This document shows positions 36,401 through 49,209 of a stretch of 64,000 nt of DNA, piece by piece. The stretch covers positions 124,001 to 188,000 of the forward strand of contig NW_019774336.1 of NCBI RefSeq assembly GCF_001039355.2, given 5' to 3'. The translations under genes and the position numbers were made by a program. Every line of letters starts with the position of its first letter. Position 1 is the stretch's first letter. The stretch comes from Lingula anatina. Lineage: Eukaryota > Brachiopoda > Lingulata > Lingulida > Lingulidae. Below the pieces are notes generated by a model. That model had not been told where the DNA came from. It was given only the letters and a program-made list of their open reading frames with translations, and searched no databases.

Positions 36401-39298
36401 TCAAACCCTTGACGTCATACGAGCTACAGGACCACAAAACAAAACTTCGCAGCCATTTCCTTGCTATGAAGTGAATACGCGGTTACTCCCTATTCTATGC
36501 AGTAGGCCTACGTGTCTTGTATGATGTCAGGAATATGGATGGTTATCTAAATGTTACGGCTAAAAATTAAAAATATATTTTTAATTACTATTTTACAAAA
36601 CTTCGAATTCAAGTGCAGGGACTGGCCAAGAAATGGATCGTAGGCCTACTCGAAAAAAATACGATTTGGCGAGGAACCGCCGGATGGGATAGCTTTAATG
36701 CTTCACCTGTAAGTAGCATTATGCATGTATAGAGGCCTTAGTGCATCCATTCTCAAAATCAAGTATAAAAGCAGAAATATCTAAATATCGAAATATGCAA
36801 GGAAAAGTAATGCACGAATATATATATACACTCGTTAATGTCGGGCAAATTTGAATATTGTAACACAGGGTGCCTTACCCTAACTTTGCACCAGACATAC
36901 TCTGCGTCTCTTTCACATATGAAGCACTCCGGGTTGTACACAGTCAGGACCACCTCATTGCTGAAGTTAACACCATCATTGGCGACGCTGATCAGATATT
37001 TTATGACCAGGGAAGGTGGAGATTCGTACAATACCAGTGGACAAAGAACCTCCTGGAATTGTTTGAATTGAGCCGGGGCCTCGTGTCCGTGTACCTGGAT
37101 AAACTCGCCATATTCCCACTAAAAAGACAGCAAGTTCGCGTATACATGGTCCCAAAACTTTTATCTTTTAAAATTTCAATATATTGGCAATCATATAACA
37201 AGTTAGGGGAGACCGGGGCTAGTTGGGCCCCGGGGCAAGTTGGCCCCCCATCAAATCTCTTTAATAAAGTTACTTTAAGATGCTAAATTATTTTACTTAG
37301 ACTCACTGCCGACGCCTTCGTAGCAATATTGGATACGGCCACTTTACAAAATGATGCGATCAATTCTTTTACCCCATAGTCATAAAATGATGGGGGGCCA
37401 ACTTACCCCGGGGTCCAACTGGCCCCGGTCTCCCCTACACTCGGTAATTTTTAAAGATAATTTTGGACAGATAAATCTCAGCGTAACAAACAGACTGTCC
37501 TAAAAATGCTAAAATGATAATTGTACACACTGACAAAGAAAAAGAGTCGAATCATTAAGAACGAATCATTACCTCATATTTCTTTATCCTACATATCAAA
37601 TTTGTCGTATTCAAAAATGTTTCGCCATAAACTTGTGTCTTTGCGCATGTCCGTTTACGTATGTCGCATACCCCTCCATTAGGAACCCCGAATAACACCG
37701 GCGCAGCCGTCAGATCAACTGAGCAATCCTCTCCGCCATAGCGATCTTCACAAATGCATTCCCCTGCAAAAGACCCACACACTTTTAATATTGGAAGATT
37801 GCTCTTGCCTGGATGTGACAGAGGTTCAGATGTGTCCATGCTATACGTCTGTTAGTTGCGACACGAAGGCGTTTAGCTTGAATATATTTCAGTATATTGG
37901 AAAATGTATGTACGTGGGTAATGTGTCATGACTTGTGTCATGAATTTGTCACTTGTACCAATGCATTAGTAACGAGAGAATATTGACACAAACCTCCTTC
38001 GCAAACTCCATGTCCGCTGCATTCATTCATGCATATTTTGTCAATAACGTCTGGCAGACGGGTTGTATTGGTCTTAACGTCGAAAATCCAAAGACTGGTA
38101 TTTCTGCGTAACTCTGCCTCACATGAAACTTTCACATTTTCCACGGCCGTAAATGCCCAGCCTGTACCGCCAGACAGCTTTGATAAAAAAAGTAATATGA
38201 AATATATATTTTACGGTGAATGAATGTATGGCGTGTAAACATGGTTTTATATTCAACAAATTGGGCTTATAATGTCTTATTTAGAAATCACATTCCTAAG
38301 TGTTAAGACAGGGTGCACAATGTTGGAGTACAGCTATAAAAATAAAATTATGTATTTTTACCAAAATAACCACCTACCTTGATGTCCAGTACGCACCCTT
38401 CCACCGGCCCTTCTGTGTCTACATTGCTTAATTCAGTGCATCCTCTCACTGACTCTTTGGAGAAGATGTAACGGTTGCAGAATTCTCGAGCAGATACTTC
38501 ATTCCATCCATTTCTCCATTCTGCTTCCTGTAGATGAATTGTAGCAAGCAAATACATTATTAAGCACCTCGTATTTAGCACCTCGTATTTCGGGATATGC
38601 AAAATAGCCACTTTACATGTATGTATCAAAGACTTACAAGAAAGACGGACTTCATATTTTCACTTGCATAATATTTAACGTAATATTTAACCTTAATATT
38701 CTATACAGCACTTTTAATACAATCGTTTTTCAATCATATAAAAAAAAAAGATTTACATTGAACTGGTCTCTGTTTTTAACCTATTGTGTGCGATTCAAAA
38801 ATCTTAAAAATAACACTTGTCAACCTACCGCAGGTACAAAATCATCATAGTCTACATAGACTCTCGGCTCAAAGACATCATCATCGTTCGTTGTGTCTCG
38901 TCTTTTTTGGCATTGTTGGAAGAAGGCGCTGGTGACCGCAGCTTGATTCACACACACCGCAACTTGGTTATTAAGATTACAGTCCAAACTGGCAGTCGGA
39001 TCCCAGTTGTTCACTGGACATTTACAGTAGGGGTGCCTGGCATATGCTGTTCCTGGTGTTCCAGACAACAGGCTTTCAGTTGCCACAGTGACTCTGGAAT
39101 ATAAAAAAGGTGTTGAACTACAATATTAATGTTATATATTTGGGACAGTCAATTAATAATGTTGTTAATTCTGTTGCAGTACGCTATGGCTTTTTGCTGT
39201 TGACGATAAAACTAAGAAATTCAGAACTCGAAATTAGGTTCACAGGTTGTATTTTCCCTAACGGTTTTGAATAGAGTATTTCTAACAACAATAAAACA

Positions 39299-39340
<42 letters not shown>

Positions 39341-42037
39341 GCATAGAATGGTCTAACCAGCACAGTATGTCTTTAAACCTACTTCCATGATAACGAAAAT
39401 GCATTCGGGTGAGATGTGGTATGTGGAGTCACTGTCGTCAAATCAGAGTGCAAGAAGTCGTCGTTCACGTTACTGTTCAACACCCCACAGAGTCCCCTTG
39501 TGTTGTCTATATCCAGTTCACCGGGGTGGATATCCAGGCTAAGAAACTTCCCACCACCACCCCAATTCTGGTATGTTATTACGACTTGGCCACCAGTTGG
39601 CAATGTTATCTGAAGAAAAAACATTATTGTAACAAGAGGGTCAGAACGACGATACCGCCGCCAGTTTTTTTTTACCACAACAGGGTATTAGCGTATTCAA
39701 GTTCAGTGGCAATTGTGGGTGAGAATATTTTCTAGATTAGGAAATGTATCGGGTAGAAAATTTAAGAAGCGAGTTACATGAAAACAAGAGATCACTACAT
39801 GTAGCTTTTCGGTGCACTGATTGACCCCAAACTCACGCACATAAAAGAATACCCTAGGTATCACTTCTCACAGCAGTATAAAAGCATAGGTCTATGCAGT
39901 TTCTGAAAAATCACACAAACAAATTTTCTTTACAGAAAATTGAAAATTTTGCACATTTTGGCCGTATTGAACATAAAATGCAATGAGAGAGCGTCGCACC
40001 TAGACAAATGCGCCGACAGAAGCCAAAATCAAAGGGGTTCAAAGAGATAAGTCAGAGACGAGGACATACGTCCTTGTAGTCTATGAGGAGATGGGGTAAT
40101 GGTGACATGTATCTGCTGACATGCGGCGGAGTCGGCAGACGAGAGGGGTCTGGGCTAAAACAATAAGTACCACCAGTTCTCCCGTGCATGCTGATGGTAC
40201 AATAACACTAAATGCTATGGCAAGAAGAACATGCGTATGCTTCAGTAAATCTACGCATTCTTTTAAAGGAAAAAAACTTTCAAGCTTCCTGAAATCGAAT
40301 CATGAGCAAAATATGTGATTTCTCTGTGTTTGTTATCAATTTTACATAACTTATAATAAACATGTGGGTGGTTACCTTAAAATTTTTCCCGCCATTTGTC
40401 ATCTCGATTTTCATTCCTTCCAAGTCACAGCCTACCACCCCAACACTGTAGGGTGTGTTCAGACCTTGCTTCAGCAACCGCAGGTCACTGCAGGCGTCAG
40501 CAATGAATATATCTGTGCCCGACTTAACGGCCACAGCGCAGTTACACGTTGCTCCTGGGAATCCTGGACAAGGCTCAAAACGGGCGTTCACCTGTGTTAA
40601 GCAAAACAGTGTAATTTAACAAAATAAACATTGTTTAAAAAGCTGAGATGTATTGGTGAAATAAAAGGAAATCGTAATGAAATTCAGTCAAGCTTATATC
40701 AATAATTGAAATGACATTTCTATCATCAAGAAATCACTCTCTTTTGATATTACAAAATGTTTGAAGGTCTACTTTGACGCTTTTGTTCACAAAGGAAATA
40801 ATGTGTCATTTTGATTTTACAACTTCCCGACATTTGTCTTTGTGTAATGCTACGAAAAGCATCTCCATAAATGTATAACACTTGGGGGATAGTTCGATAT
40901 AATTTTTCAACATGTTTGAAAATGTTTGACTTTTTATCGTGTCTTGATACGTGTTATTTCATGAGCGCACCTAGATTCTAAGCTGTGTGTGATAAAATAA
41001 ATAAGTCCGCAATAATGTATGTAAAACTTTCACAAATGTTATTCAAGACCGTGAAGATTCTGAATTACTGGGTCTTCCGGAAGACGGTCAGATTTTCAAG
41101 TTTACATTGACGGGTAAAATGGAGGATGGATCAACAAAGATAATTTGGAAGACTGTCAGAAAATATCTCTGGATCCGTCCCTGCAAGAGCAATAAGGGTG
41201 TGTAATTAATCTGAATTCGATAAAACAGATTTCTCTTTGTGAAGAACTCACCTGGACAGGTAAAGTGCGGTGCTTGTACATCACGAATTCTCCTGCATTA
41301 TGATTTTCATAACGTCTGAATAGAAAGCAGGATCAAATCATTATTTACACATTCATAAGTACCAGAATTAAGGGAGGGTGTCTTGACTAAGTGGAAAGAA
41401 AATACACAACAATTAGTTTTCAAAGCTATGGAACACCAGTCTCTTGAAGAGAGGAACAAAAAGCTTGAAATTGGAGTCTAACACAAGGGGAAAACGCCAA
41501 AGAAAAGTATTTTTAAAATAGAAGGGACAGCAGAGAGTGGTTTGTTTTCAATCTTCCCTGTACCAGTCTACATGGGCAGTAGTTGTTTTCCTACAGCCTG
41601 CTACAACCTATACTGTCCGTGTCTTAAGTATTTACATAAAAAACCAAGCTCAAAATAAAAATTTCTTAAAAGACTTGGTATTGTAATACAGAAACATTTC
41701 GTTGCACATTTTTATGATTGGTGTTTTGACTATGAAATGCGTAAGTCAAGTTTGAGGTTTTTAAAGAATTTTGCGTCTTTTGTAATATATTTTACACCAC
41801 GGCGTGAATACCGGGTCCACTTTTATCGAGTCAAACACCTTACAAACACAGAACAATATTAGGAAGTTCTTTCGCACAAAATTCATTGAATTTTGAAATG
41901 AAGTGTTTTGACATCTTAAGTTCAGGATCTATTTTCTTAAATCTCTGACTATAAAGTATTTTGGGCCTTACACTATAGCATGGTGGTTGGTAACCTCTTC
42001 CGTCATCTGTGCTTTAATCCCAGCTCCTATCCTTAAT

Positions 42038-42076
<39 letters not shown>

Positions 42077-45000
42077 TGGCTGCATGAACTGAGCTGAACT
42101 GTACTTACTCGCCATCAAATGTGCGCATGTGCGGATCATTGTGAGAGTAACACATCTTGCCAGCTAGCTGAACTGCAACGTTATACACCAATACCTGGAA
42201 AATGTACGTGCACATAAGTCACCCTGGTGGCCAATTCCTTGAATCAGTGTGGAAGTAGTGGCAACTATCAAACGTATTTGTGCATTTTATGTACAACAGT
42301 CCGCTGCAATGTGTATGAACACAATGTTGTGAAGGACAAAAAAGATTGCTACACAGGAACTGAAGCACTGTATTAACATAGTTGTTTTCCTTCAAACAAG
42401 TATTTTTTTCTTGCTTAGGGTTTATGACTTTCTTAAATAAAAAAAACTTAAAAAGTATATCCAAGAAGCAAAAATAAATTGGTACTTACCGGAAAATCAG
42501 GTAGGTAATAATTAGACCAGGCGGGGTGTGAAGGGAACGACAGAGTGGCTAGTTTCACGTTGGAAATTTTGTCACCAAAATAAGTTGACGTTATAGTTCC
42601 TGCGACATTGAGAGATACTATGGCATTCCAACCAGGAGTCAGAGTAGGGAAGGACGGAATCTCCACACCGCAGGCTGTGTTCTGAAACACCACATTGGGA
42701 CCCACTGCGACACCTGTCTGCGGGCACACGCCAGGGTTGCCTTGGATTTCTGGTACTCTTACCTCTACTCGAAGTTTAGGACACAAGGAAATCAGTGGTA
42801 AACCTAGCGGACAAAGCACTGGGACTGTAGGTCGTAATTGGATTTGTTTGGGTGGGTCGTTGCTTTTTATTTTCAGAGGTTTTGGTGTCAATATCTAGAA
42901 AACAGAGAAAAGTATATACAATTTTAAATAAAAAAGCATTGTGATATGAAGAGTAGCTTACATGAAGCAATCAAAAATACAGGAATCGCAACTATTATGT
43001 TACAACTTTTTACTTAGATGAAGGTTCACTTGCCTCAATACCGGCGAAAAAACCATCACTTTTCACTTCTGGACTCGGGGTTCCCCCTGCAGAATACTTT
43101 GCCTTGACTCCACAGCTTACCTGGTATAGAGAAATGTTTCCTGTGTAAAGCGATTTATCAATATCACGACAAACTAATAACAAACTGATAAAAAACTGTC
43201 CCTCTGCATATCATATATACTGCCCAGCTGTCAAATAAGCATGATACTGCATTGCTAGAGCGTTGCTTTCACGTCGTCTAATTTCAAACTGTGCAATCCC
43301 GACAAGTCACTAAAGCATAAAATGTATACAACTTACATGTATAGGATATGTTGTATTAAGATTAGATTGGGATAATATCTATGCATTTTGCTGGCAAACA
43401 GGTAACTTAAAGGGAGAATATGGTAACAGTTACTGCATCCCAAATACAATTCAAGAATGAGTTCCAGGTTTTACCCAATCGTTGTACTTATCTGGTAAAC
43501 GGATGGGGCACTGCAGATATTCGACTGGAGTTTACAATCTGATGGATGACTGACTATATGAACAATGTATTCATATCATTTTTCCGTACATCGTTTTCCT
43601 TTTTTAAAGTTTTTAACACTCCTAGGACCGATGCCTGCAATTGTACATGATTTTGTGGCATTTTAAAATATACCACAGTGTAATAAAATTTGACTGTTGT
43701 TAAGTCGTTCTCTAGTAAGTAATGCGTATATGAAAGGGATGGCATGTATATACCAAAATATTCTTTTGTAATATTTCACCTGAAAGTTGGCAACGTTGAA
43801 TTGAAGTGTTAATTACTGGGGGATAACGTGCTAGATAAATATTTGTTGCTGTGATGTAATATCCAACTTAACTGCAACTAGAAAAGTATTCACAGAGCGA
43901 GGCCAATTCTCATTTTATCAATTATTTAGTGATAAGATAATCAATCAATCAATCATTCAAACAATTAATTAACTCAATAACATAACTTTCTTGTCGGATC
44001 ATGTAATAATCTACAAACTAACGATGCATGATATCCAGACAACACTCATAAATTGTGGTAGATGAGAGCACATTCATTTCACATCTTGATATAATAGAAC
44101 TCAATGTAATTGGCTCTATCTCGAAAGAATCGTTTAAAAAAGCCCTGGTTCTAGTTGGTGATCCGAATTAACACCAAAATCTTATCACGCTTAAGTTGGC
44201 CCACTTCGGACCTGTCCTGAAAAATTCCATCAACATCCAACCATAACTATTTGAGTTAGGCTGGTGACGAACAGATACATGTATATAAGAGCACTCAGTA
44301 AAACTGAGCGCACACTTCGAAATCCTTACAGATCAAAAGATTAAAAAAAAATCCAAAATATGCTTTTGAGTGGTGTACTGTTACGTCCTATATTGAGTTC
44401 TTTAATAACAAAAAAAAAAATAAAGCATAAACATAAATACGAATGAAAACAAACACCTCAAATTAAAATGATAATATTTTACTAATTGAACTAAAACCTA
44501 AATAAACATATAATAACATTGAACTAAATAACTTAACTAATATGGGCTTTATAATGTTCAAACAAAGTTAGTGTTCACAGGATAAAAGAGTTATTCCACG
44601 CACTTCCATTTCATTGTCATTGTTCATTTGTGTAGGCCTACGTACCTTCCTTGCGTTGTTCGTAATAGTCAATGCTTTTTCTCAACGTTACTTATCTTTT
44701 GTCAATCATAGTTCCCTCTCTGTTTTCCGTCAACTTGTGTACTGATGCAATATAATCATTCGCTTTTTCCAGCTTCCATATTTTCCATCAACTTGTGTAC
44801 TAGTGCACGTACAGTCACTCACTTTCCTTTGCCTTTATGTATAGTACTATACATCCATGATCATTTAAGACATAGTCCATCTATCCTAGCTCCTTGCTCT
44901 CCACGCCTACATGTCTCTCTTCTCCTTCCTTTCTCCGTGGGTGTGTCCAAAAACCTCCACATCCGGGCTCCTTTATTTTTGTCCACAGTTGTCACCAAAA

Positions 45001-48000
45001 GTGACCACGAGTTATACTCGCTATAGTTATAATGCCCATTGATAGGATACAATTGACAGGAGTACTAGTGCAACGTAACATGTACATACCGGCAATTGCC
45101 CCTTTTGTCTTCAGCCTGGCAGTACTTTAAACCAGCGAAGTTAATAATCGCGATTTTAACATTTAAGGCCCTCGTCAAATCCGTGTTCTAGATCGGATTT
45201 AGATGCCGTTTGGCATATTAGTGATACAGAATTTAGCCTCCTATTACTGTAGCGAATTGGAAGCCAATCGTAAGATACTGAGATTTTATAGAAATTTTGA
45301 CAGTTGCAAAGGGGCTTTCTAATGTTTAATTTAAAATAAGCCTGTGACGTCATTCTGGATCCGATCCCTATATATGTGTGTTTAGTACAAAAAAATGTGA
45401 GGAAATATTGGAGAAATTATTTTTTGAAATTTCACGTATTTCATGTTATCCTATGGCAATTCATTAAATTTCAGTTTTTTTTATTATTTTATCCAGAAAA
45501 TCCAGATCATAACCAAAATTTAGTGGTCAGGTCCGGGTACCAGAACAATTATTTACAAAACAGAAATCAGAACGATACATTCAGTACATGTTTTGTTAGC
45601 CAGAAAACAAACAGACAGACAAAAGGAGGTAAAACAGTCTACTTGGAGGAGGTAATACCACCGTAGTGTCAGGTACAGGTTACATATAAGTAGGCCTATT
45701 AACACAAATACAGTGTGTTCAATGTGAGCAATAATTTGCACGAAATAATTACCGTTACTCCAAGTGTGTGAGTCCCGGTCCATTGGGCCTCGTGCAGTTT
45801 GCCGGGAAAACTTCCCTGGGCAACATCGAGTTGGCTGTGTACTTTACTTCCGTCAAAGTACCACGTGATGTCAAACCGCATGTTCACGAGTTGGGTTGCA
45901 GTGAACTCGGAGACATCTGGATTGCATTCAAAGACAATTTCAGGACCAGTGCCAATAGTCCAGGAAAGGTTTGGTTTCTTCGTAAGATTTGGAAAGCCGG
46001 CTGAAACAAACGGTAATTACATACAAAATTAAGTCAGAACAAATCGACTCGACTAACGAGCAGGCCCTCTCTATAAACAGGGTCAGTAGATGAAACTTAT
46101 CATTTTTAATTCATTAATTAAACGAGCACAGCAACAAAAAGTTCGAGTTTTGAAATTTTTTTACTAAACCAATCCCAATGGATTTTTCCATTTGAAAAAT
46201 AAAAATATTTGGGTTGGTCGCGTTCGTTTACCAATTCAACATTTTGTCTGGATATAACTCCAAAATGTTAAACAACGGAAAATATGTGTTAAACACAGGT
46301 AAGGTTTTACTTTACTGGACACATCTGGACCCATGGCCTGACACGAACACAAAAATCTTATCAGATAAATAATCATGGAAATGATATTCGCTTTGAAAAA
46401 ATATATAGAAAAAGGAAGAAAACAAAAGCAAAAAGAAATTCAAAAAAGAAAATGGTAAGAACTGAGTGACCCACCTGAGCAGCCCGGTGTGTATCCAGTC
46501 GGAGAGCTCGTACCTGGCGGACAGGGAGCCTCTGACCCTGATTGCGGAGTAGAAGTTTTTAAATTAGATTTATTATTTGATGTTACAAAAATGCTTCGTT
46601 ATACAACTTTCATGAATGGAAATGAGATGAGATATTAATTTTAAAAAATGACATGCTGCTTTGATATGCTAATCGGCCTGGCCGAACACTATGCTTCTAT
46701 GGTATAGGCATACTCGAATTTTATATGACTGTTTAAAAAAAGAGAATGATTTATAACCTGCGCAGTAAGCAATAGGGCATCCGGTAGTTCTTGGCAGTTG
46801 ATACACTCGATATAATCCACAGTTCTTCACTTTGATGTTGAAAGGAGACGAACAACTTACGCCAAAATTTGTGACACATGCTTGCCGCGTCACCTCACCG
46901 TCGGCTACCGATGGAATATTTCCTTAAAATATAGAAAAGTGAAGCTAGCCATTGTTTGTTTTTGTCTGTATAAAATTATTTTTATATCAGCAGTTCAGAA
47001 AACATAATTTGACAATATTTCTTTATCCTTACTTAAATTTACTTATCTGCATGTAAGACTTATCGTGATACAAAAGAAAGTCTACTCACAATAATATGTG
47101 TGACTAACAAAACGAACCCGATCTATCAGGTATAAAACTGCACATGTCTGCATACCGTTCAACCAAACTGGAAATAAGGTAGAACATTTGAGGAGCCCCG
47201 GGTTTGCTGTTGGCATATCTCCACCGGCGGGACTGGTAAAGCGGTACCATATCGGAGGGCTGGAGAGGAGACTGTCACAAAGCATGGTATCCCCACTGGT
47301 CGGTGAAATGGCGGTGCTGCGCCTCGGGTCGTTAACTTCTCGATGCTGGCCTTGCGTGCATGGATCTACACACAAAAAAAAGTTAGTCACGTATTGCCAA
47401 TATATTGTTTCTGAGGGAAGAGGGCGATATTGTCCTTCAGATAGCTGACGGAAATGGTGTTTTATCCAACGTACTGCTATGAAGAAGACGAGTGCCAAAA
47501 ACGACAGGTATATTTTCCAATGCCGTGGCTACAAATTTTTGATCCGTGTAATTTTGAAATTGGCAAAACGGTGGTCGCACATATCGCAGCCCCCTGTTAG
47601 CAAAATAACTACCCAAAGATGATTCTATGCTTCAGATATTTACTACAGGATTGCCAGGAAGTAACCTAGGTAAACCGGCGAAAAAACTGACATGGTCTGC
47701 AAAAACCCTTGTATGGCGCCGTTTTACCATTTAACGTTTTCCGATGAGTCTTCACATTCAACTTAAACATCACGGCTGGACAAGTAAGGGTATGTATGGA
47801 AAACATCTACCACTGCCTATCTGTCAGAGAACATTTCTCAAAAGGCGGCCGCTTCAGTGGTTTGAAAGTGCATCAAATACCGCGGTATTAATGAACTGGT
47901 CAATGAAAACTTTAACAAGTACTCATTGGAATCTTAAACCGACACTTTATGACACCAGTAGAAAACAGTTTTGGGACAGGAATCATCCGTGTTTTTCCAG

Positions 48001-49136
48001 GATGATAATGCTACACCACACAGTGCCTGGGCTAACTAAGAGAGGCCTCAGCAGCAAGGCGTCAATAAGGTGTGTCTTCCGGTGTGAAAGGAACGGATGT
48101 CTGCCGTAGTGCATGTCCTTGGGACATTGCTAGGAATGAGTGTCCTATGAACAAATTGTCCTGGGAATGGATGCCCTAGGTCCTTTTTTCCAAGTAACGC
48201 ATGTCCCAGGACATAAATTCCTGGGAATTTAAGTCCTGTGGACACTCATGAGTTTGTATTCTAAGTTCCGAAAACCGGAAAAGAAGTCCTTGCCGGGCAC
48301 ATGTTCCCAACTAGACTAGAAATAGATGTCCCCCTGACATTGTTTTTGTATTGCAAATGTAATAGTTTTAGATGTTAAACATGATTATGGTATTCATAAC
48401 TATACTTGCATATCCCTATACACTTTATTCGGTTAACTTTGTATATTTCAAATAAATGAAAAAAAAAAGAAAACAAAATTATGCTTTCATTTTATTTCAG
48501 ATATCTCTGTAAATAGTCTAAGATTTGCGTCATCCACTGCGCCTGTAAAGCTGTGAAGCCTCTCGGTTCCTGGCGGATAATCATTACTTTCACACCGGCG
48601 CAATCGAAATGAAAACCCCCACAAATTCAATTGTATATCTTCTTAACACTGAAATGCTTTAATTTGGCACCACTGTGCATGTAATTCGGTGCCATCTTGA
48701 ATTTGCAGCCATATTGGATATCAACCTGATTTTCCTGACTGTAGCTACATTTTTAATATAACTGGTATTTAGTTCTTAGTCTTGACTGAATTCATATTTG
48801 ATCATTCAGTATGACCAGACGTGCCTTTTGGGCCATACTTGGTTCTAAAACTTCAAAATGTGTTTTATAATGAGATAAATATTTGTGCCACATCATAAGT
48901 CACTTATCGCCGTGTGATTTAAAGACAAGCAAAACATTTCCTGACGTTGTCAACAAATATCTAGTGCTCATTTGACAATCAGTGTAAAACACCCTGTGAT
49001 GCCCTGGCATGGATCATCAATTAAAACAACATTGAATTTTTTATTTACCTGCGTAAACAGATGCCACAGACAGGAAAGTCCACAGAGTTAAGAACATGAC
49101 GTTGGATCTGCTTGCCGACATTGCGTCCTGCAGCAT
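33496..49136 (-). CDS. VWDE: VWDE-like secreted protein (D8C, VWD, EGF-like)
   Basis: Exons: 49136-49049, 47365-47156, 46922-46758, 46537-46475, 46000-45753, 43120-43034, 42894-42490, 42194-42109, 41315-41252, 40591-40376, 39609-39383, 39093-38829, 38527-38378, 38177-37994, 37763-37573, 37118-36879, 34153-34096, and a possible 33506-33496. Phases agree throughout; total about 985 residues. A signal peptide (VMFLTLWTFLSVASVYA) is followed by a D8C domain (MPT...WLNG, then VKNCGLYRVYQL...YCA), an Ig-like region ending LGVTVSCGVKAKY and FFAGIE, a VWD domain (CYSHNDPHMRTFDG to GLCGVLNSNVNDDF, about residues 437-620), and an EGF-like module (NECSGHGVCEGG, CICEDRYGGEDC). The order matches vertebrate VWDE, an extracellular protein linked to limb and tissue regeneration. 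The last, 11-base exon encodes only PV-stop and is weakly supported; vertebrate VWDE continues further. Confidence 0.88.
33689..33711. repeat. Poly-C tract
   Basis: About 23 consecutive C; likely length-variable and error-prone in assembly. Confidence 0.9.
34286..34374. repeat. Imperfect hairpin
   Basis: TCTGCGTATGGACAG and TTTTCTCATACGTTA pair with the reverse complement TCTGTGTATGGGCGG and TTTTCTCATACCTTA. The stem is about 30 bp around a loop of about 27 bases, just left of the Tc1 element. Confidence 0.5.
34431..36089 (+). mobile_element. Tc1/mariner element with both ends
   Basis: The ends are inverted repeats of about 27 bp: CAGGGTTACCACTAATATGG on the left, and CAGGGTTGCTAATTAATATGG as the reverse complement on the right. 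Both are flanked by TA (34429-34430 and 36090-36091), the expected target duplication. Length is 1,659 bp, typical of Tc1. It sits inside the VWDE-like intron between 34153 and 36879 and encodes a broken transposase in the opposite orientation to that gene. Confidence 0.85.
34700..35772 (+). pseudogene. Tc1 transposase, inactivated
   Basis: Recognisable pieces are the helix-turn-helix part (ALRENGQKRTAIAR, then a stop), HVVFSDEARNGFF with the first catalytic Asp, and VYQDDWATPHRG...SPDMNPIENLWAE. Counting from the second Asp of QDD to the Glu of PIEN gives the DD34E spacing of Tc1. At least two stops and one or more frameshifts interrupt it, and further codons after VNSDELR hit a stop, so it cannot make an active protein. 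Confidence 0.85.
37206..37435. mobile_element. TA-flanked inverted-repeat element (MITE-like)
   Basis: Arms of 48 bp (37206-37253 and 37388-37435) match at all but about three positions. They begin GGGGAGACCGGGGC and carry two CAAGTTGG-type words with runs of C. TA flanks both sides (37204-37205 and 37436-37437), suggesting mobilisation by a TA-targeting transposase. It is 230 bp and lies in a VWDE-like intron. Confidence 0.8.
39299..39340. repeat. (TTA)n microsatellite
   Basis: Fourteen TTA units just beyond a VWDE-like exon. Confidence 0.95.
42040..42072. repeat. (GT)n microsatellite
   Basis: Pure GT run 37 bp from the VWDE-like exon at 42109. Confidence 0.95.
43121..45752. other. Large VWDE-like intron
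   Basis: No exon recognised. The flanking exons join in phase 0 and continue the expected LGVTVSC motif, so no coding exon is missing here. It contains a tandem duplication of about 58 bp at 44723-44838 (TTTTCCRTCAACTTGTGTAC repeated). Confidence 0.6.
47715..48075 (+). pseudogene. Second Tc1-type transposase relic
   Basis: The plus strand shows TFSDESSHS at about 47733 (first catalytic Asp region) and, in another frame, VFFQDDNATPHSAWAN at about 47990 (second catalytic Asp). Stops and frameshifts separate them, and no NPIE segment is visible. It lies in intron 1 of the VWDE-like gene, opposite in orientation, and differs from the element at 34431. Confidence 0.65.
48085..48260. repeat. Degenerate GTCC-rich minisatellite
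   Basis: Units of about 27-33 bp contain TGTCCT or TGTCCC and usually end in TGGGAAT or TAGGAAT; about five units can be followed. Complementary GGACA words interleave, so both strands show related motifs. It directly follows the Tc1 relic. Confidence 0.55.
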
Positions 49137-49184
49137 CTGGATGCAGCGTCTTTTTCAAATAACGAAACTTGCTAAAAACGTTAC

Positions 49185-49193
49185 CTTTTTATA
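49185..49193 (-). promoter_or_regulatory. TATA box of the VWDE-like gene
   Basis: The minus strand reads TATAAAAAG, 49-57 bp upstream of the ATG at 49136. With the usual 25-30 bp spacing this would give a 5' untranslated leader of roughly 20-30 bases. Confidence 0.5.
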
Positions 49194-49209
49194 TCATTTC
49201 CTCTAATTG

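Noticed and set aside
36870-37286. A 138-codon plus-strand open frame
   Set aside because: It lies opposite a minus-strand VWDE-like exon (37118-36879) and runs on into the inverted-repeat element; it is a shadow.
42695-42898. Plus-strand open frame
   Set aside because: Antisense to the 405-base VWDE-like exon at 42894-42490, which matches the family and has good splice sites.
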